From Orobanche coerulescens (taxonomy: Eukaryota > Streptophyta > Magnoliopsida > Lamiales > Orobanchaceae): DNA of 64,000 bases. Under the pieces are notes generated by a model, which ran no database searches, had not been told where the DNA came from, and saw nothing but the letters and a program-made list of their open reading frames with translations. Shown here one piece after another: positions 35,570 through 48,301 of this stretch (the first letter of the stretch is position 1; each line of letters starts with the position of its first letter). Location: the NCBI GenBank assembly GCA_033398695.1, contig CM065816.1:134079358-134143357 (forward strand), given 5' to 3'. The translations under genes and the position numbers were made by a program.

Positions 35570-38527
35570 TGTAATACCCACAATTTCGGATTTCAGTGAT
35601 TTCTTTTTTTCAGCGGGAGCCCATTTTGACGACTCGATCGTGATCGTTTCGTCATTTTGAGAGTATTTAATTGTGCACTTTTTGTCATCCGAGTTCGCTT
35701 CGGTAACGTTTTGTTGAGTTCTGTGTTCTTAAGTGGTTTTTCCGCACTTGAGTTCGATTCTTGCGAATCTCGTTCGAAACTACTATTTTGAGTTTCCCGT
35801 AAGTCCGTTTAACTTTGTTAGACGTGTTGTGAACTTCGGTTTGGTTATTCGATCACGTATCTTGATTTTCGGGCGTTTTGGGCCATTTGGTAATTTACCT
35901 AAAGTTGTGGATATCCGCATTCGTATTTGTTATCTCGACCCTTTTTATGGTCGCATGTGAGTTTGATTGTAACTCAAACTCTTGGTATGATCTTATTCTG
36001 GAGTTTCCGTGTGTATCTTGATCTTGGTATTTCGATCGGAGGGATCCGTTGTTGTAACCAGCTTTGAGAGTATTACTGCTGTAGTTCTGGGTGCATTAGC
36101 GCACGCTAAGGGATATCCTTAGCGCACGCTATCGAACAGCAGGGTATGAAGTCAGTAGCTGGAATCAGGCCATTAGCGCACGCTAAGGGCGTGTCATTAG
36201 CGCGCTCTACAGTGCTGTGGTTAGCGAACGCTACGGGTTTGGTAGCGCACGATAACTAGTAGTTCGAGGGAGTCTAGTGGCTACTGGACTAGGTCTGGAG
36301 GATTCGTTAGTGCACACTAACTCTTGATGGTTAGCGCATGCTAACTGTGCATTTTTGGCAGAACGATTGTTCTGATGACTCGATAGCGCACGCTAATCAG
36401 GTAAGATTAGCGCACGCTAAGCTGTCCAGTATAAAAACTGGACAACAGTCTTTAATCTTCATTTTCTTTATTTCTTCTTCCTCCGCGGGATTATGACGTG
36501 GCGACTAGGGTTCGCGACCTGGGCTAATTTTCGTCCATTCCAAGGAGTTTTAGAGCATCATAGGTGATTATAACATTATCTAATCCATTGTTCTTCGCCG
36601 AATCAAGTTATTTTTCTTGAATCCCTAGAGTTGACCTTTTGGGAGTTTTGTTCTTGATTTCATTTTCAATCCATTTTTGACGAACCAATTGTTGTCAAAT
36701 GATGTTGTTGAACATATCCGATGGATTGTATATCCATATTTCAGTTTGGAATTCCATTTTCATGTTTTGGTCGGTCGATTTGCGTTCTTGGCCGTTTTGG
36801 GGGAAACCCTTGAACTTTCGTCGTTTGTTCTTTGAATTCAGCGACTTTAAGTCGTGCTATGGAATTCATTTTCATTGTTGTTATTGTTGTTCGTAGCTTA
36901 TTGACGTGGGTTAGCGTTCATGGGAGTCGGCGGATTCGTAGTCGGTTCGTGCCAACCCATTTCGGTCGATTCTCCGCAATTGTGGTTATTCGAGGCAATT
37001 ACCTTGTCCATACAATTCTTGTTTTGTGGATATTATAATTAGTGATCGTCTCTATGTGTTTGTTTGATCATTTGATTTGAACTTTCAAAAGATTCGGTTT
37101 AGCCTCGTTAAAGGCTCACTTTCAAAATGTGCGTGCTTTGTAAATTGTGTGGGTTGTAAGCGACTACGTGAATCCTTTGGATATGTTTGGTGTTGATGTT
37201 ATGCTTGGTAATGCGTGTGTACGTATTTGGCTTCATTTCGGTACATTGTGATTTGACGTGGTGTTTTGCTTAGTTTTTGATGCCTCTGGGTGAATTGTTT
37301 GGATATCTTTGTTGCATTGTGCTATGTGTGTGATTGTGTGGATGTGGGCGGGGCCTATGGTGGCACATGGCATGTGATCATGTGGCCAGGATGCAACAAG
37401 CGATTGATCCAACCGTGAGAGCCTAAGAAAAACTACGGTGACACATGGCATGCGATCATGTGGTCAGGATGCAACAAGTGATTGATCCAACCGTGAGCGC
37501 CAAAGATAATCTACGGTGGCACATGGCATGTGATCATGTGGCCAGAATGCAACAAGTGATTGATCCAACCATGAGATCTTGTGATTTGTTTAGCTAGCCA
37601 GCTCGGGAAGGTCCTTAGAGGCCTCGAGTGGGATTTGTGGCTTCATCCCGGTCCTAGGCGATGCATGTGCGTGATTTGTTTTATGATATGGCCAGCTCGG
37701 GAGGGTCGTTAGAGGCCTGGAGTGGGATTCGTGGCTTCGTCCTGGTCCTAGGCGATGCTTGTGTGTGATTATACCGTGTTGATTTTATGTCCGTCGAGGA
37801 CACGTAACTTGGGTTTTGGCCCTATAAATCGTTGTCGGTTTTCTATTTGTGAAAACAAAACCTTTGGGCTGTGACCCCTGTTGATTTTGGTAAGAGAAGG
37901 ATTCGATAATCCTAAATTGTTTTCTACTAAAACTCCCGATGGTTTATTAAACCGTTTTGTAAATTGTTTTCCTTGATCTGTGATCTTTCGATTTTGGAGT
38001 GCTTTACCCAAACTCTTGCCTCGGGAAGTTCTTTTTGTTATGTTTGGATCTTTGAGGATTCCTGGTTATTGTTGTTCGTGGAATGTGGATTGTATGACTC
38101 GTATTTTGCACTTTGTATTTGCACTAGCAAAACAGTGGAGTTTTGCTAACCCCCGAGTATTCGGGGGGTGGATGTCTGTTTTTGCATTCAGGTTTGAGAG
38201 CATAACATAGGGTCGGCATGAAGGATGATGAATGATGATCGATACCAATCACATGAGGACCCGTACATTGTCGTATTGGTTTAGTTGTATTTTATTTTCG
38301 CTGCGGTATTCTTTCCCCATTATACGGGAGTGTGTTGTATTCGACCCCTGCGTGGGCATGTATTGTGTTTGAGTTGTATGTATTTATTGAAAGACCAAAT
38401 CGGTCTACTGAGTCATTTTTAGCCTTAAAGGCATTGTTTAGTTGTTCGATGTTGTTACCAGCCTGGTAGATCCTTGATGAAAGGTTCTACGGCGTGTAAT
38501 ATCCCTGAGCGAATTGGGGGTGTTACA
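35570..38527 (+). repeat. Y LTR3
   Basis: 2958 bp with the same parts. Its AGGCAAGTAC site is changed to AGGCAATTAC near 36994. It ends GGGGGTGTTACA next to the duplicated CCACC. Confidence 0.92.
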
Positions 38528-38532
38528 CCACC

Positions 38533-40049
38533 AGGCTAAATAAGAATTACCACTCGCCTAACTGTCTCGGTTATCGAGAAAACTCACATCATCAAGACGA
38601 AAATTAAATATCACGCCCGGTACAACCGGCGAAATAAGCATCACCGACAAACATAAATAACTTTCAATGATACAAACCACAATCCGAGTGAAAATGCCTA
38701 AGTACTCGCGAGTACAATCTATAAGTTTATAATTTGGAAAACAACCATAACGAAAAGGACAACAGAAATAAAGGGACTCAAATGCATTTGTCAATGACCC
38801 TGGCCAGCATCCTCGTACTGTCCCAGTGCCCGCTCATCCGGCTGAACATAACCTGAAATTCATAAAAAGATTTTTCCCCAAGATGGGTCCCCAATGGGGT
38901 TAGCAATTACGCTAGTACAAGTAATCAAGGGAAACCATTCGCTTACACATTTCATAGTACATGTATCAATCCATTTCAAAAACCAAAACCAGACATGTCT
39001 TTTCCGAAAAACAAATAGTCAATAACCCATTTGCCTAGGACCGGGATAAAGCCACTGATCCCACTCGAGGCCTCTAAGGACCCTACCGAGCTGGCCATAT
39101 CATAAAACATATCACGCACAGGCATCGCCTAGGACCAGGGTAAAGCCACTGATCCCACTCGAGGCCTCTAAGGACCCTCCTGAACTGGCTAGCGAATCAA
39201 CCTCGTGAATCTAGAGTAAAGTCATAGATTCCCTCGAGGCCCCATTGGAACCTCCTGAGGTGAGGAAAGCACACACAAATACATCACCATTTCATGTTAA
39301 GCATAAAAGTTTCCAAGAGTACTTGCCTTGAATAATTGACGACCACACGAACAGAAAGGAACTCAAGCACGATCCATAGGAACCGACGAAACTGAACCTA
39401 ACGATTCGAAGAATACAATCACAACCATCTCTAAATGAATACGGAAATGGAATACACTCAAAAACCCACCTACGATTCATATAAGTTCGTATAAAAACAA
39501 CGACGAGGATCGGTCGCACCCGAACCCTCTCGATTTCCCCAAAACAACAAAACTTACCATGAACTCGTAGGGAAAACAAGAATACTACATATATTAATCA
39601 TATACATCATGGATTAATCAATAATATGGAACGAATCGGACAAAAACTCAGAAACCCCCAAATTTCCCAAAAATAGGGTTCTAGGAGATTGCCTTGGATT
39701 AAGGATGAAGAATAAGTATTGGTGTTGTTAATCTTCACTAAGAACACAATAAAATTATGGCAAGGAATTGCGAGGCTTCAAATCACTCAGAAATCGCCCA
39801 AGAATCGCCCAAAAACCGGAGAGAGAGAGAGAGAATGGGAGAAAAATGAGGAGTCTGGGTCAACTCCCTGGTTTTTATAGCCAGAGAGGTTTAGCGTGCA
39901 CTAACGATTAAAGTTAGCGTGCGCTACCCAGCCATAATCTAGTCCAAAAATACGTATTCTCGAAATACCAGTACGGTTACAAGCGGGTCGCCAAAGATGA
40001 AAAATACACCAAAATGAAAATACAGGGAAAAGAAAATGCGGATATTACA
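38533..40049 (-). repeat. 5' LTR of W, second part
   Basis: It continues from 24832 after Y and matches 6369-7879 of the 3' LTR. On the minus strand the TATA region lies in a loop (39872-39880) between arms at 39864-39871 and 39881-39888 that match at 7 of 8 positions. TTAGCG-type palindromes are at 39889-39930. The donor-like site here is GC (CCAAG/GCAATC) where the 3' LTR has GT. Confidence 0.92.
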
Positions 40050-40054
40050 AAATA

Positions 40055-40842
40055 CAACTATAAAACACAAGTCAAATATTGAAAGATGGCGGTAAGAAAA
40101 GTAGTAAATAACATAAAGATTGAGCATGGTTCGAGGCAAGGTCCTCCACATCCAGGAGCTCCACACAGAAGTTTGTTTCCTAGAAATTCAAAGTCGTACA
40201 CAAAAGTTATGAAACTTGACAAAATACTTGTGAGTTGTACAATTTTCACAGACTGATACACTCGACTTGCAACTACACCGTTCACACATATGGGTGTGGT
40301 CTGGATCAGAACCTTCATTTTCATCTCACACAGATCGGAAGCTTGATTCTTCTAAGCAATCTTCATCCCACACAGGTGGAAAAGTTTGATTGCTTTGTCA
40401 ATCCACACATCATTGAGTTCTCAACTATATGTAAACTAGAACGATTCTAAAGAGCTATTGTTGGCCTTGAATCACTTTGTTGTAGTTAGTGCAATTCTCA
40501 GTTGAGGACTTTCTCTTAATTGTAGGGTAATCGATGTATACTCGCAAAGCTTTTTGCAATTAAGACTTGATTTGCAATTTCACATGTTTTTGATCAAGTC
40601 CTTCTGGACAACTATTTACATCCTTGAAAATGTGGTCGTTGTAAATGTAGACGTTGCAAGGACTCATAGTCCTATAGCCATATTGGACGGTAGACAACAG
40701 TGTAGTGATGTTATGCTCTAATGACCGGCTCATATGACTCAACAAACAGAAGTCAGTTTTGACACATGGTAAGTAGCAACTTTCTCAAATCAAGAAAATT
40801 AACGAGCCCACAAACAATACCAATAACCTGTGTATCTATAAA
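40055..40842 (-). other. target DNA of W, probably 5' internal part of element U
   Basis: It lies between the W insertion site and the PBS of U. No gene or domain is recognised. Confidence 0.4.
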
Positions 40843-40860
40843 CCTTAGTCTCTCATATCA
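40843..40860 (-). promoter_or_regulatory. degenerate primer-binding site of element U
   Basis: Minus-strand TGATATGAGAGACTAAGG, resembling TGGTATCAGAGC plus CTAAGG, just inside the LTR start at 40865. Confidence 0.55.
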
Positions 40861-40864
40861 TATA

Positions 40865-42540
40865 TGTAACACGCTAATACGTTCTAAGGCTATTATACAC
40901 CGTAGAACCTTTCACAAAGTTCTACCAGGATAATAAACATAATGCACAAAGACTCGGATAATACTACAAATATAATACAAATGATATAAATAGATTGTGG
41001 CCCTATCTAGAATGCAGTAATCTGACAAATCGACCGTTAACACAATATAATCAAAAGCCCATGCAGGGAACTTCAATGACGACTAAAAAATAAAAATGTA
41101 CTCGAGTACTTTAACAACCAAAATAATAGCGCCACCAAACCAACATAGATAAACGGAAAGACACGAGCTCCTTAACATCATGGTTGCCCATAATTTCCAT
41201 GCACATCGCCTGCTCCTTAATAGGACAATCAACTGAAATACATAAAATGTTTTCATCCTTACAGGGTAGCGCTAAAATTCTTAGTGCAAATACATAATCA
41301 TATAATCACGCATATTCAACTTTCTACTTTTTATTGTAACAATGTTCCGGAATAATCACATTTTTGTTAAAACGTAACACAGTTCAGCATAACACATCAC
41401 TCTAGGTTAATTCATGACCAGGCCCCTTAGCCAGGTCCTTGGAAGTTAACCGTCCCCAAGTGGGAAAATCCGTCCGCGATCAGTCCCATTAGCAAAGTTC
41501 CTGGAGGTTCTATCGGACCAATCCCAGGTAGAAAACCAACACAACTCACTTTACAAATCAATGGTTCACATAATATAATGAAATAACATGAAACATAATT
41601 AAATGCAAGAAGGTACTTGCCTTGGTTGATAGTATATGAAGGAAACATCAATAAAGAATATTTTGGTCCGAGTTCTTTACAAATTCCTCGACCTTAATAT
41701 ATAATAATGCTAAATCAACAACGAAATCAAAATTAATACTCACTATGTCTCACAAGAGTGTGATCACTCTTTATGGGCACGAGATTTAATAAAAGATAGA
41801 TAGCAGTGAGTTCAAGTGAAGAAGGAGTCCCACTTTTATTGTAGATGTATATTATTATTGTTGTTGATGAATTAAATGATAAAATATGTTTATTGTAGAT
41901 GTCTTGTTTCAATAAGTTGAAAAGGTGGAGTGAGAATATAAAAGGTTTTTGTTTTAAAATGTAATAGGCAGACTCTTGTGGGATGGGCGAAAATGGCAAA
42001 TTGAGCACACTCTTGTGGACGGAGGGCGTAGAAAATATCCCAAAAAATCCTCTGAGATATTCTAGCAATCATTACTCGAGCATAATACGGTCAATTAGTC
42101 CCAAAACTCGATTCACAAATCAAGGAATTGAACATGATTACAAATCCATTATCCATAATGACAACAACTAATTCGGACTAAAAAGAAAAAATTCGGCAAA
42201 ATCCCCAATATACCAAAACATTAGGGTTCTAAAAATCCATACTTTGATCCGAAAGAGAAATGAAGGAAGATTGTCGATTGCATAGCGTTGTCGTCCTCAA
42301 TCGAAATGGTTCAAAATGCCCACAAGAGAAACTCTTGAAGAGACGCCCGAAATCGTCCAAAAATCATGGAGGAGAAAGAAGTGATAAAAACCCATCCAAA
42401 AATTGATCTGCCAGCTTTTTATATCTGGCAGAGTTACGACCGTAACTTGACACTGGTACGAGCGCCTTGCGGGTACCTTACTCCCATATAGGGCTATAAA
42501 CAAATCAAATTATTTTGAGTCAATTCATGATTTGAATTCG
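40865..42540 (-). repeat. 5' LTR of an old gypsy element U (minus strand), right end uncertain
   Basis: It begins TGTAACACGC after the PBS. In minus orientation it has GTTACG-GT-CGTAAC (42446-42433), a TATA box in the loop of TCTGCCAG/CTGGCAGA (42407-42432), a donor-like CAAA/GTATGG at 42243/42242, AGGCAAGTAC near 41621-41613, and an acceptor-like TGTATTTCAG at 41233. The outer end fades into AT-rich DNA and is approximate. Confidence 0.65.
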
Positions 42541-42676
42541 TCTATCTTGAGTCGGATTAGAAAATTTTGAATTTTGATACAGATAGAAATTGTTTTTTAT
42601 ATTCGGGTAATATCGGAATCCGAATACAAGTATACCTGTATAGGTCCGAATATTTAAAGTATTCACTTTGTTTTAT

Positions 42677-42723
<47 letters not shown>

Positions 42724-42880
42724 ATTATCACCCTAATATAAATGACACTTATGATACTATAAACTATAAGAATATAACTTTAATGATAATGTAATATTAC
42801 TACTACATACATATATATATATAGAGAGAGAGAGAGCATAATAATAGAAGATGGAAAGAAATATGAAGCATATGAACAAG
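42541..42880. repeat. AT-rich DNA with microsatellites
   Basis: (AC)n at about 42677-42688, (AT)n at about 42689-42720 and (AG)n at about 42822-42836. No gene is seen. Confidence 0.8.
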
Positions 42881-43073
42881 TGTTGAGAATAATTATGTGT
42901 AGTACACAAAGCTCTTACAAAGTGGCCAATTTATAGGCCAACATTACACACTACACAAAAAATAGTATTATTTATAATATAAATAAACTTTTGTGATCAT
43001 ATTAGACATTTCAATCCAATAATACTACTATTGGTTCATATGAATTACTATTTGATTCACATGAATCATAACA
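42881..43073 (-). repeat. 3' LTR of copia fragment Q
   Basis: TGTTGAGAAT to ...CATAACA, about 193 bp. A purine-rich AAAGGAGGAG (minus strand) adjoins it at about 43074-43083, as a PPT should. Confidence 0.75.
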
Positions 43074-43356
43074 CTCCTCCTTTGAAATATCTCATATCAT
43101 GGTGTCTTGTTGGGGAACATCACAATCTGCCTCGTTAAAAAACTTATTATAAAATATCCAATGGGACAAAGACTTAATAAGGGGAAAAAAGTAGAGTTGT
43201 GTGCTCCCCCTCAACCCAGCATGGATAGTTCTTCTTTAAAGATCTCGAAGATGACGCATCCCAATATTTTGTATGTGCTTCTTGAAAAGTATTGTTGGGA
43301 GAATCTGTGAAGAGATCTGCCATATTATCACAAGATCGAATATATTGGATGTCGAT

Positions 43357-44048
43357 CTATTTGTTTCTTTCAAGTTCATGAGGGAAGGAGAAGAACTTCG
43401 GGGGGCTATGTTTGGTCTTATCACTTTCGATGTAGCCTTCTTTCATTTGAGTAAAATATGTAGAATTATCTTCGTGTAATATTATTGGATCCTTACTGAC
43501 TGGTAAGCCTGATGTTCTTTGGATATGTTGTGTTACTGATCTTAACCATCTGTATTCTTTACTTGCTTCATAAAGAGCTATTATATCATCATGGTGTGAG
43601 GATGTAGTTACGTGTGTCTGCTTTTTCGATCTCCAGGATATTGCAGTGCCACCATATGTGAATTCATATCCAGTTTGTGATTTAAAATTACGTGGATCAG
43701 ATAGATAACATGCATCTGCATAGCCAAGCAAAACTGAGTTCCCATTGTTAGAATAAAACAAACCAAGATCAATTGTACCTCGTAGGTATTTGAATATATG
43801 TTTTATTCCGTCCCAATGTATCTGTGTAGGACATGAACTAATTCTCGCTAGTAAATTTACTGCGAATGCTATATCAGTCCTTGCACAATTAGCAAGATAC
43901 GTGAGAGCTCCAATTACACTGACATGTGGTGTTTTAGAACTAAGTTCCTCTTCATTTTCTGCTTTTGGTCTAAATTGATCATTTTCAATATTAAGTGTTC
44001 TACCAATCATTGAGGTACTAAAGGGGGTTTCTTTGTGACTCTCTTAAC
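43357..44048 (-). pseudogene. copia RNase H region of element Q
   Basis: A frame on the minus strand gives VIGALTYLANCARTDIAFAV, then GYADACYLSDPRNFKSQTGY (first catalytic Asp), ISWRSKKQTHVTTSSHHDDI, ILHEDNSTYFTQMKEGYIE and a degraded KHSPPKFF end. These are the copia RNase H landmarks in order. The RT core is absent. Confidence 0.85.
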
Positions 44049-46625
44049 TGTAATACCCGTATTTTACATTTTTATATTTTTTTCGATTCTAGTGACTCTC
44101 TTGTGTTCATTAACACATTTTGGACATGTTTGTTCAGCACTTTTTGTCATCCAAGTGAGTTTTGGTGTTTCTCTGGATTAAACGGCATACTATTTCGACC
44201 TTTCCACATTTAGGTCTGACTTTGTACATTCACCATAAATTCCAAAAAAATCTGAAAATTCTAAAATTTTACAGCATTGTAGAGAATTGAGTTAGCTTTC
44301 CAATGGTTCAAACTACGAGTCAATCGGAGTTCGATGAAAGAGTTATGGTCGAAATAACAGACTCTGGTGCAGTGACACAACCGTGTCATTTGACGCGGGC
44401 TGTGTCGAACTATTGTGGTTAAGCAAAACTTTCTGGATAGGTGACACGACCCATGACCCGTCCTTGTCATCTGACATGACCTAAAAGTGCTGAATTCTAA
44501 AAAACTCGTCCAGATGAGTATAAATAGCCCTCTCTCTCATTTCTGAAGTGTTCTAGGGCATTCTTTCGACCCAACCTCATTCTCCACGAATAGTTTCAGT
44601 TTTTTGCTCCAAAATAAAGCCATAAACATGTTCCTAACATTATAGAATCAAGATATCAAGGATGTTCTTGAAGAATCATCCATTTCTTGGTTGAATCAAG
44701 GTATGTGGTTTGAAGTTCTTCAAGTTCTTTCAAAAGATTCTTATTATTTCTTGTTTCTAAGATGATTCTTAGGTGTTCTTAGTGGTTTTCATCGAATATA
44801 GCGGGGTAGAGATCGAATTCTTCAACTATATCATTTCTTATACTCAAAATGCCCGCTAGGTGCTCGATAAAAATCCTACGTGTTATTATGATTTGAATCA
44901 ATAGCCCTGATACAAGTCATGTTATATTGATCACTTTAGGTTCGGAAATTGGGGATTGATAGCTCCTGTCCGAGTTTTACCAACCTCATTTAATCGTCGA
45001 AATACTCAAGGCAAGTATCTTGCCTATACACTTCATGCAGTAATAGTTGGTAATTGACCATGTGAGCGATTGGAATGTTTTTAATGAACTGATAAAATAA
45101 TAGGTATATTCTCGATAAAGGCTCTCTATCTACTTCTGTGTTTGTGAATGAATGTGTTGTTCTGAAAATGTGTGTTAGTGTTGTGCATGGGAATATCTTC
45201 TTTGCGTATGGTACCATTGTGTGTGATTATGTCGATAGTGGACTTAAGGTTATGTCTTTTTCCCAAGAGATGTGTGTGTGTGTGTGGACATGTGTGTTAT
45301 TGATGAGTATGTGATGTTGTGTGATGGGAGTATGTGTCGGATATAGTGGCCATTTCTAACAAGTACCTTGATTTACATTTTTTGTACTTCGGGGGAATGA
45401 ATTTGTTAAAGTATGTTGTGGAATGTGATGGTTTCTGAAAGTGCGACTTGTGATCGTGCGCCAAGTAAAACCAGTGTGGGTCCCATGGGTTCCATAGACT
45501 GAGGCCTCTGCGGTTCACTTGGATGGGTTTGTACAACCAGGGAGGCCTGACGAGGACTTTCTGGGGAGAGGTATGTATCTCGCATGAGGTGCAGTACCTA
45601 TACAGCCCCCGTTGTTGTTTTGTAATGATGGTGTTTTCGATAATTGTGATATGTCTGGAGTATCACAATGCTATAGTTCCCGATGTGAGATTAGTCATAT
45701 GTAGGGTCTTTGTACTTGGTTAGAATGTCACCAGTATAAGTGTCGTATATGATTCGTTTCTTGGTTGTGATATTTTTGGCATAAGGATGCGGGCCCTATG
45801 ATTTTTTCCGTGCATTGTGGTTTGGTTTTGTATCGAGGGTGACCATTGGGTTATTCACTCGAGTATGTGATGTGGATGATTGGGTCGTGGACCCTGTGTT
45901 TTGTGACCGGATTGGCATTTTTGAAAAAAAACAATTCTTTGGCCCGTGTCCCTATGTGGTTTTGTCAAGTTGAGAATTCATTAGTCCAGAAATGCTTTTC
46001 TAAAAGACTCCCGAGAATCTTTAAATGCTTTTCAAAGAGTCTACATGTCTCATACCAACTTTTTACGGTTTGAACTATTTTATCCAATGAAATATCTCGG
46101 GAAGTCTTTGTTGGGTTGAATTGTGGAATTAATCAAGTTATTATATTCTTGGAGTATGTTGTGTATAGCTCGTATTTGCACTTTATACTTGCACTAGCAA
46201 CACAGTGGAGTTTTGCTAACCCCCGAGTATTCGGGGGTGGATGTTTGTATTACGTCCAGGTACTTGCAGGTTGCAGGGGAGCAAATCACAGGATCGATAC
46301 GAAGGATGATGGAAGAGGACGATACTAATCACATGAAGACCAGTGTTGAGTATTTTAGTAAAGCCTTGTTGTCTTATCTTTCCGTTGGTATTTTCACATC
46401 TTATGGGAATGTTGATGTATTCTAACTGCGTGGGTATGAGTTGTGGGAAAGAGTTATGTATGTTTGATGCGTATGTTGTGGTAAAAGGCCAAATCAGTCT
46501 AATGGTTCCTTATTTAGCCATTTCGGCATGTTATGGGATGTATTGTTTTTGTATTTAGCCTGGTAGATCCTCACGGAGAGGGTCTGCGGCGCTGTAATAT
46601 TCCCGAGTGATTTGGGGGTGTTACA
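44049..46625 (+). repeat. solo LTR S (Tekay-like)
   Basis: TGTAATACCC to GGGGGTGTTACA, 2577 bp, with TSD TTAAC at 44044-44048 and 46626-46630. There is no internal region, so it is the product of recombination between two LTRs. Parts: TGACAC-AACC-GTGTCA at 44373-44388, TATAAATA near 44519, donor AAG/GTATGT at 44700/44701, AGGCAAGTAT at 45009, a (TG)n run near 45275, two stem-loops 46195-46238, and acceptor TACGTCCAG ending 46259. The last ~35 bp match X's LTR closely. Confidence 0.93.
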
Positions 46626-46630
46626 TTAAC

Positions 46631-47217
46631 AGCTGGTATATGTGACATTATCACTCTTTTCATATCAGTAAATGCATATGGCAATTCATTTGCCAAACCT
46701 TGTAAATGTATAATTTTCTAGCATTTTTTCCCCATGATTTTGTATAGGGATCCAAATGCAATAATGATGGTACATACCATGTTATGTCCTTTTCCAGATA
46801 TTTATTATCCCCCCTAAGGTTGGGAATACTGTCTCATCAAAATGAGAATCAAGAAATCTTGCCTGAAAAACATCCCCGTTAGAGGTTCAAGATATATAAT
46901 AGTAGAGGGTGACCCAACATATATTACCAACCTTCTTTGAGGTCCCATCTTTGTTCTTTCTGGGGTAGCTATTGGTACATATACTACACAACCAAAAATC
47001 TTTAGATGGGAAACATCTGGCTCCTGTCCAAGTTGATATGGTGTATTTTTATGATTAGCACTTGTCTTAACTTATTAGTGAAGTAGCATATATAATTGCA
47101 TGACCCCACATAGTAACTCGTAGCTTTGTTCTCATTATCAGTGGTCTAGCAATATATTGAAGGCGTTTAATTAATGATTCAGCTAAACCATTTTGTGTAT
47201 GCACATGAGGAACATGA
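46631..47217 (-). pseudogene. copia integrase C-terminal part and linker of element Q
   Basis: On the minus strand, from 47217 down: HVHTQNGLAESLIKRLQ (integrase QNG...E motif), then CFPSKDFW and the conserved YLEPLTGDLFTARFADCHFD-type stretch recognisable across frames, with many stops and shifts. It would be the end of integrase and the linker to RT. Confidence 0.75.
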
Positions 47218-48301
47218 TGTGAAACCCCGTGTTTTTAAGCTAGTGTAACTTATGACATTGTAATTGTTTTGTGACTCTGTCATTTCATGAAATAAACAAA
47301 ATCATTTCTTCCGTCACTGAACTCGTTACCCAGCACCAACAACAAGGTATGTAATGAGAAGTTACCCTTGACAATAACATTTCCATGTTTTACTTGATAA
47401 ACCTAAGAATCAGGTAACTTATGTGTCCCTTATGTTTGATATTCACGCGAACATTACGAACTCATCAAATGCAAACTAACCATGAATAGCGGTCGTTGAG
47501 GGCCATGGTTAGCAGCTTTTAAAGTGCATGAGTTGATATCGACTATTCCTAATCGACCTAAGCTTTGAAACGAAGGTTCTGGCGACCCGCCGCCATGCTA
47601 GTGGCCGCTAATGGCCATGATTAGTCGCCGCAAAGCACCAACCGACTTGGAGGGGAACACTGCCTCCTTAGCGGATGCTAAGGAGGGATTTTAGCATCCT
47701 TAATGGCCGCTAAGGAGGGCTTGTAGCAGCCGCTATGGCCGCCGACTTAGGTAAACCCTCAAGTATAAATAAGGGTGTTTTGAGGTTTCAAACCCATTTG
47801 CTTCATTCTCTTCGGCCAACCTTAGATCCTAATTAAATAAATTAGTGTTTAACTCTATTTGTATGATATTAGCACACATCCAACATCCGAAGATCGAAGC
47901 AGCAAGTCTATTGTAGTCAATTTCAAGGGTTTCTGCAGATTGAAGGTAAGTACAACCTTAAAAACCTAATCTCGTTCTTCTAAATCTATGAGTAACGGTT
48001 GTTTAGAAGTTAAGAGGGATGGTATATAAAGTATCCTGGGATTGCTCTTATCGATTCTAGCAGGGCAGAAATAAAGTCTTTCGTTTAAGTCGCCTTATGC
48101 ATGAACGAGCGCTAGATAGTCGATGAAATGCCCCAATGAGTATTGATTAGGAATTTCGATATCATGTTAGTTCATATAGCCAATCCTAACATTGATTAAA
48201 TCATAGTTCTCGTACTAGGTCTATGTGATATCCCACATCGACTAGCGGAGATGGGGCGATGTGCCTTATATGTGCATGCCTGCCTCCAAATAGCACGAGG
48301 C

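Larger units (their letters stand above)
24833..38527 (+). mobile_element. non-coding Tekay-like LTR element Y in a three-LTR tandem
   Basis: TSD CCACC (24828-24832 and 38528-38532) flanks the whole block, so it behaves as one insertion. Structure: LTR1 24833-27792, internal 27793-30207, LTR2 30208-33155, internal 33156-35569, LTR3 35570-38527. The LTRs are 2.95-2.96 kb and the internals 2.41 kb, and the copies are nearly identical. Neither internal region codes for gag or pol beyond zinc-knuckle relics, so it is a LARD-type element that would depend on enzymes from a relative such as W or Z. The LTR-int-LTR-int-LTR form suggests unequal recombination between LTRs of two copies. Confidence 0.93.
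6306..40049 (-). mobile_element. Tekay/Del-type Ty3/gypsy chromovirus W, split by X and Y
   Basis: Both ends are defined: 3' LTR 6306-7879 and 5' LTR 24770-24832 plus 38533-40049, with a TSD of AAATA at 6301-6305 and 40050-40054. Removing X (7882-19887), Y (24833-38527) and their duplicated target bases leaves about 8.0 kb: two ~1.58 kb LTRs and ~4.9 kb of gag-pol. The order on the minus strand is LTR, PBS, gag with CCHC knuckles, protease, RT, RNase H, integrase, chromodomain, PPT, LTR, as in Tekay/Del chromoviruses. All coding domains are broken, so it is not autonomous. Confidence 0.93.
42881..47217 (-). mobile_element. copia element fragment Q, interrupted by solo LTR S and cut by Z
   Basis: 3' LTR 42881-43073, RNase H region 43357-44048, then S (44049-46625), then the integrase/linker region 46631-47217 ending where Z begins. 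The short 193 bp LTR and the protein motifs fit an Ale-like copia lineage. The RT core is missing between the two coding pieces (deleted before S inserted), and the 5' part is lost beyond Z. Confidence 0.8.

Noticed and set aside
44515..44550. TATA inverted repeat in solo LTR S
   Set aside because: Only a 5 bp ATGAG/CTCAT pair with an 18-base loop can be drawn, which is within chance.
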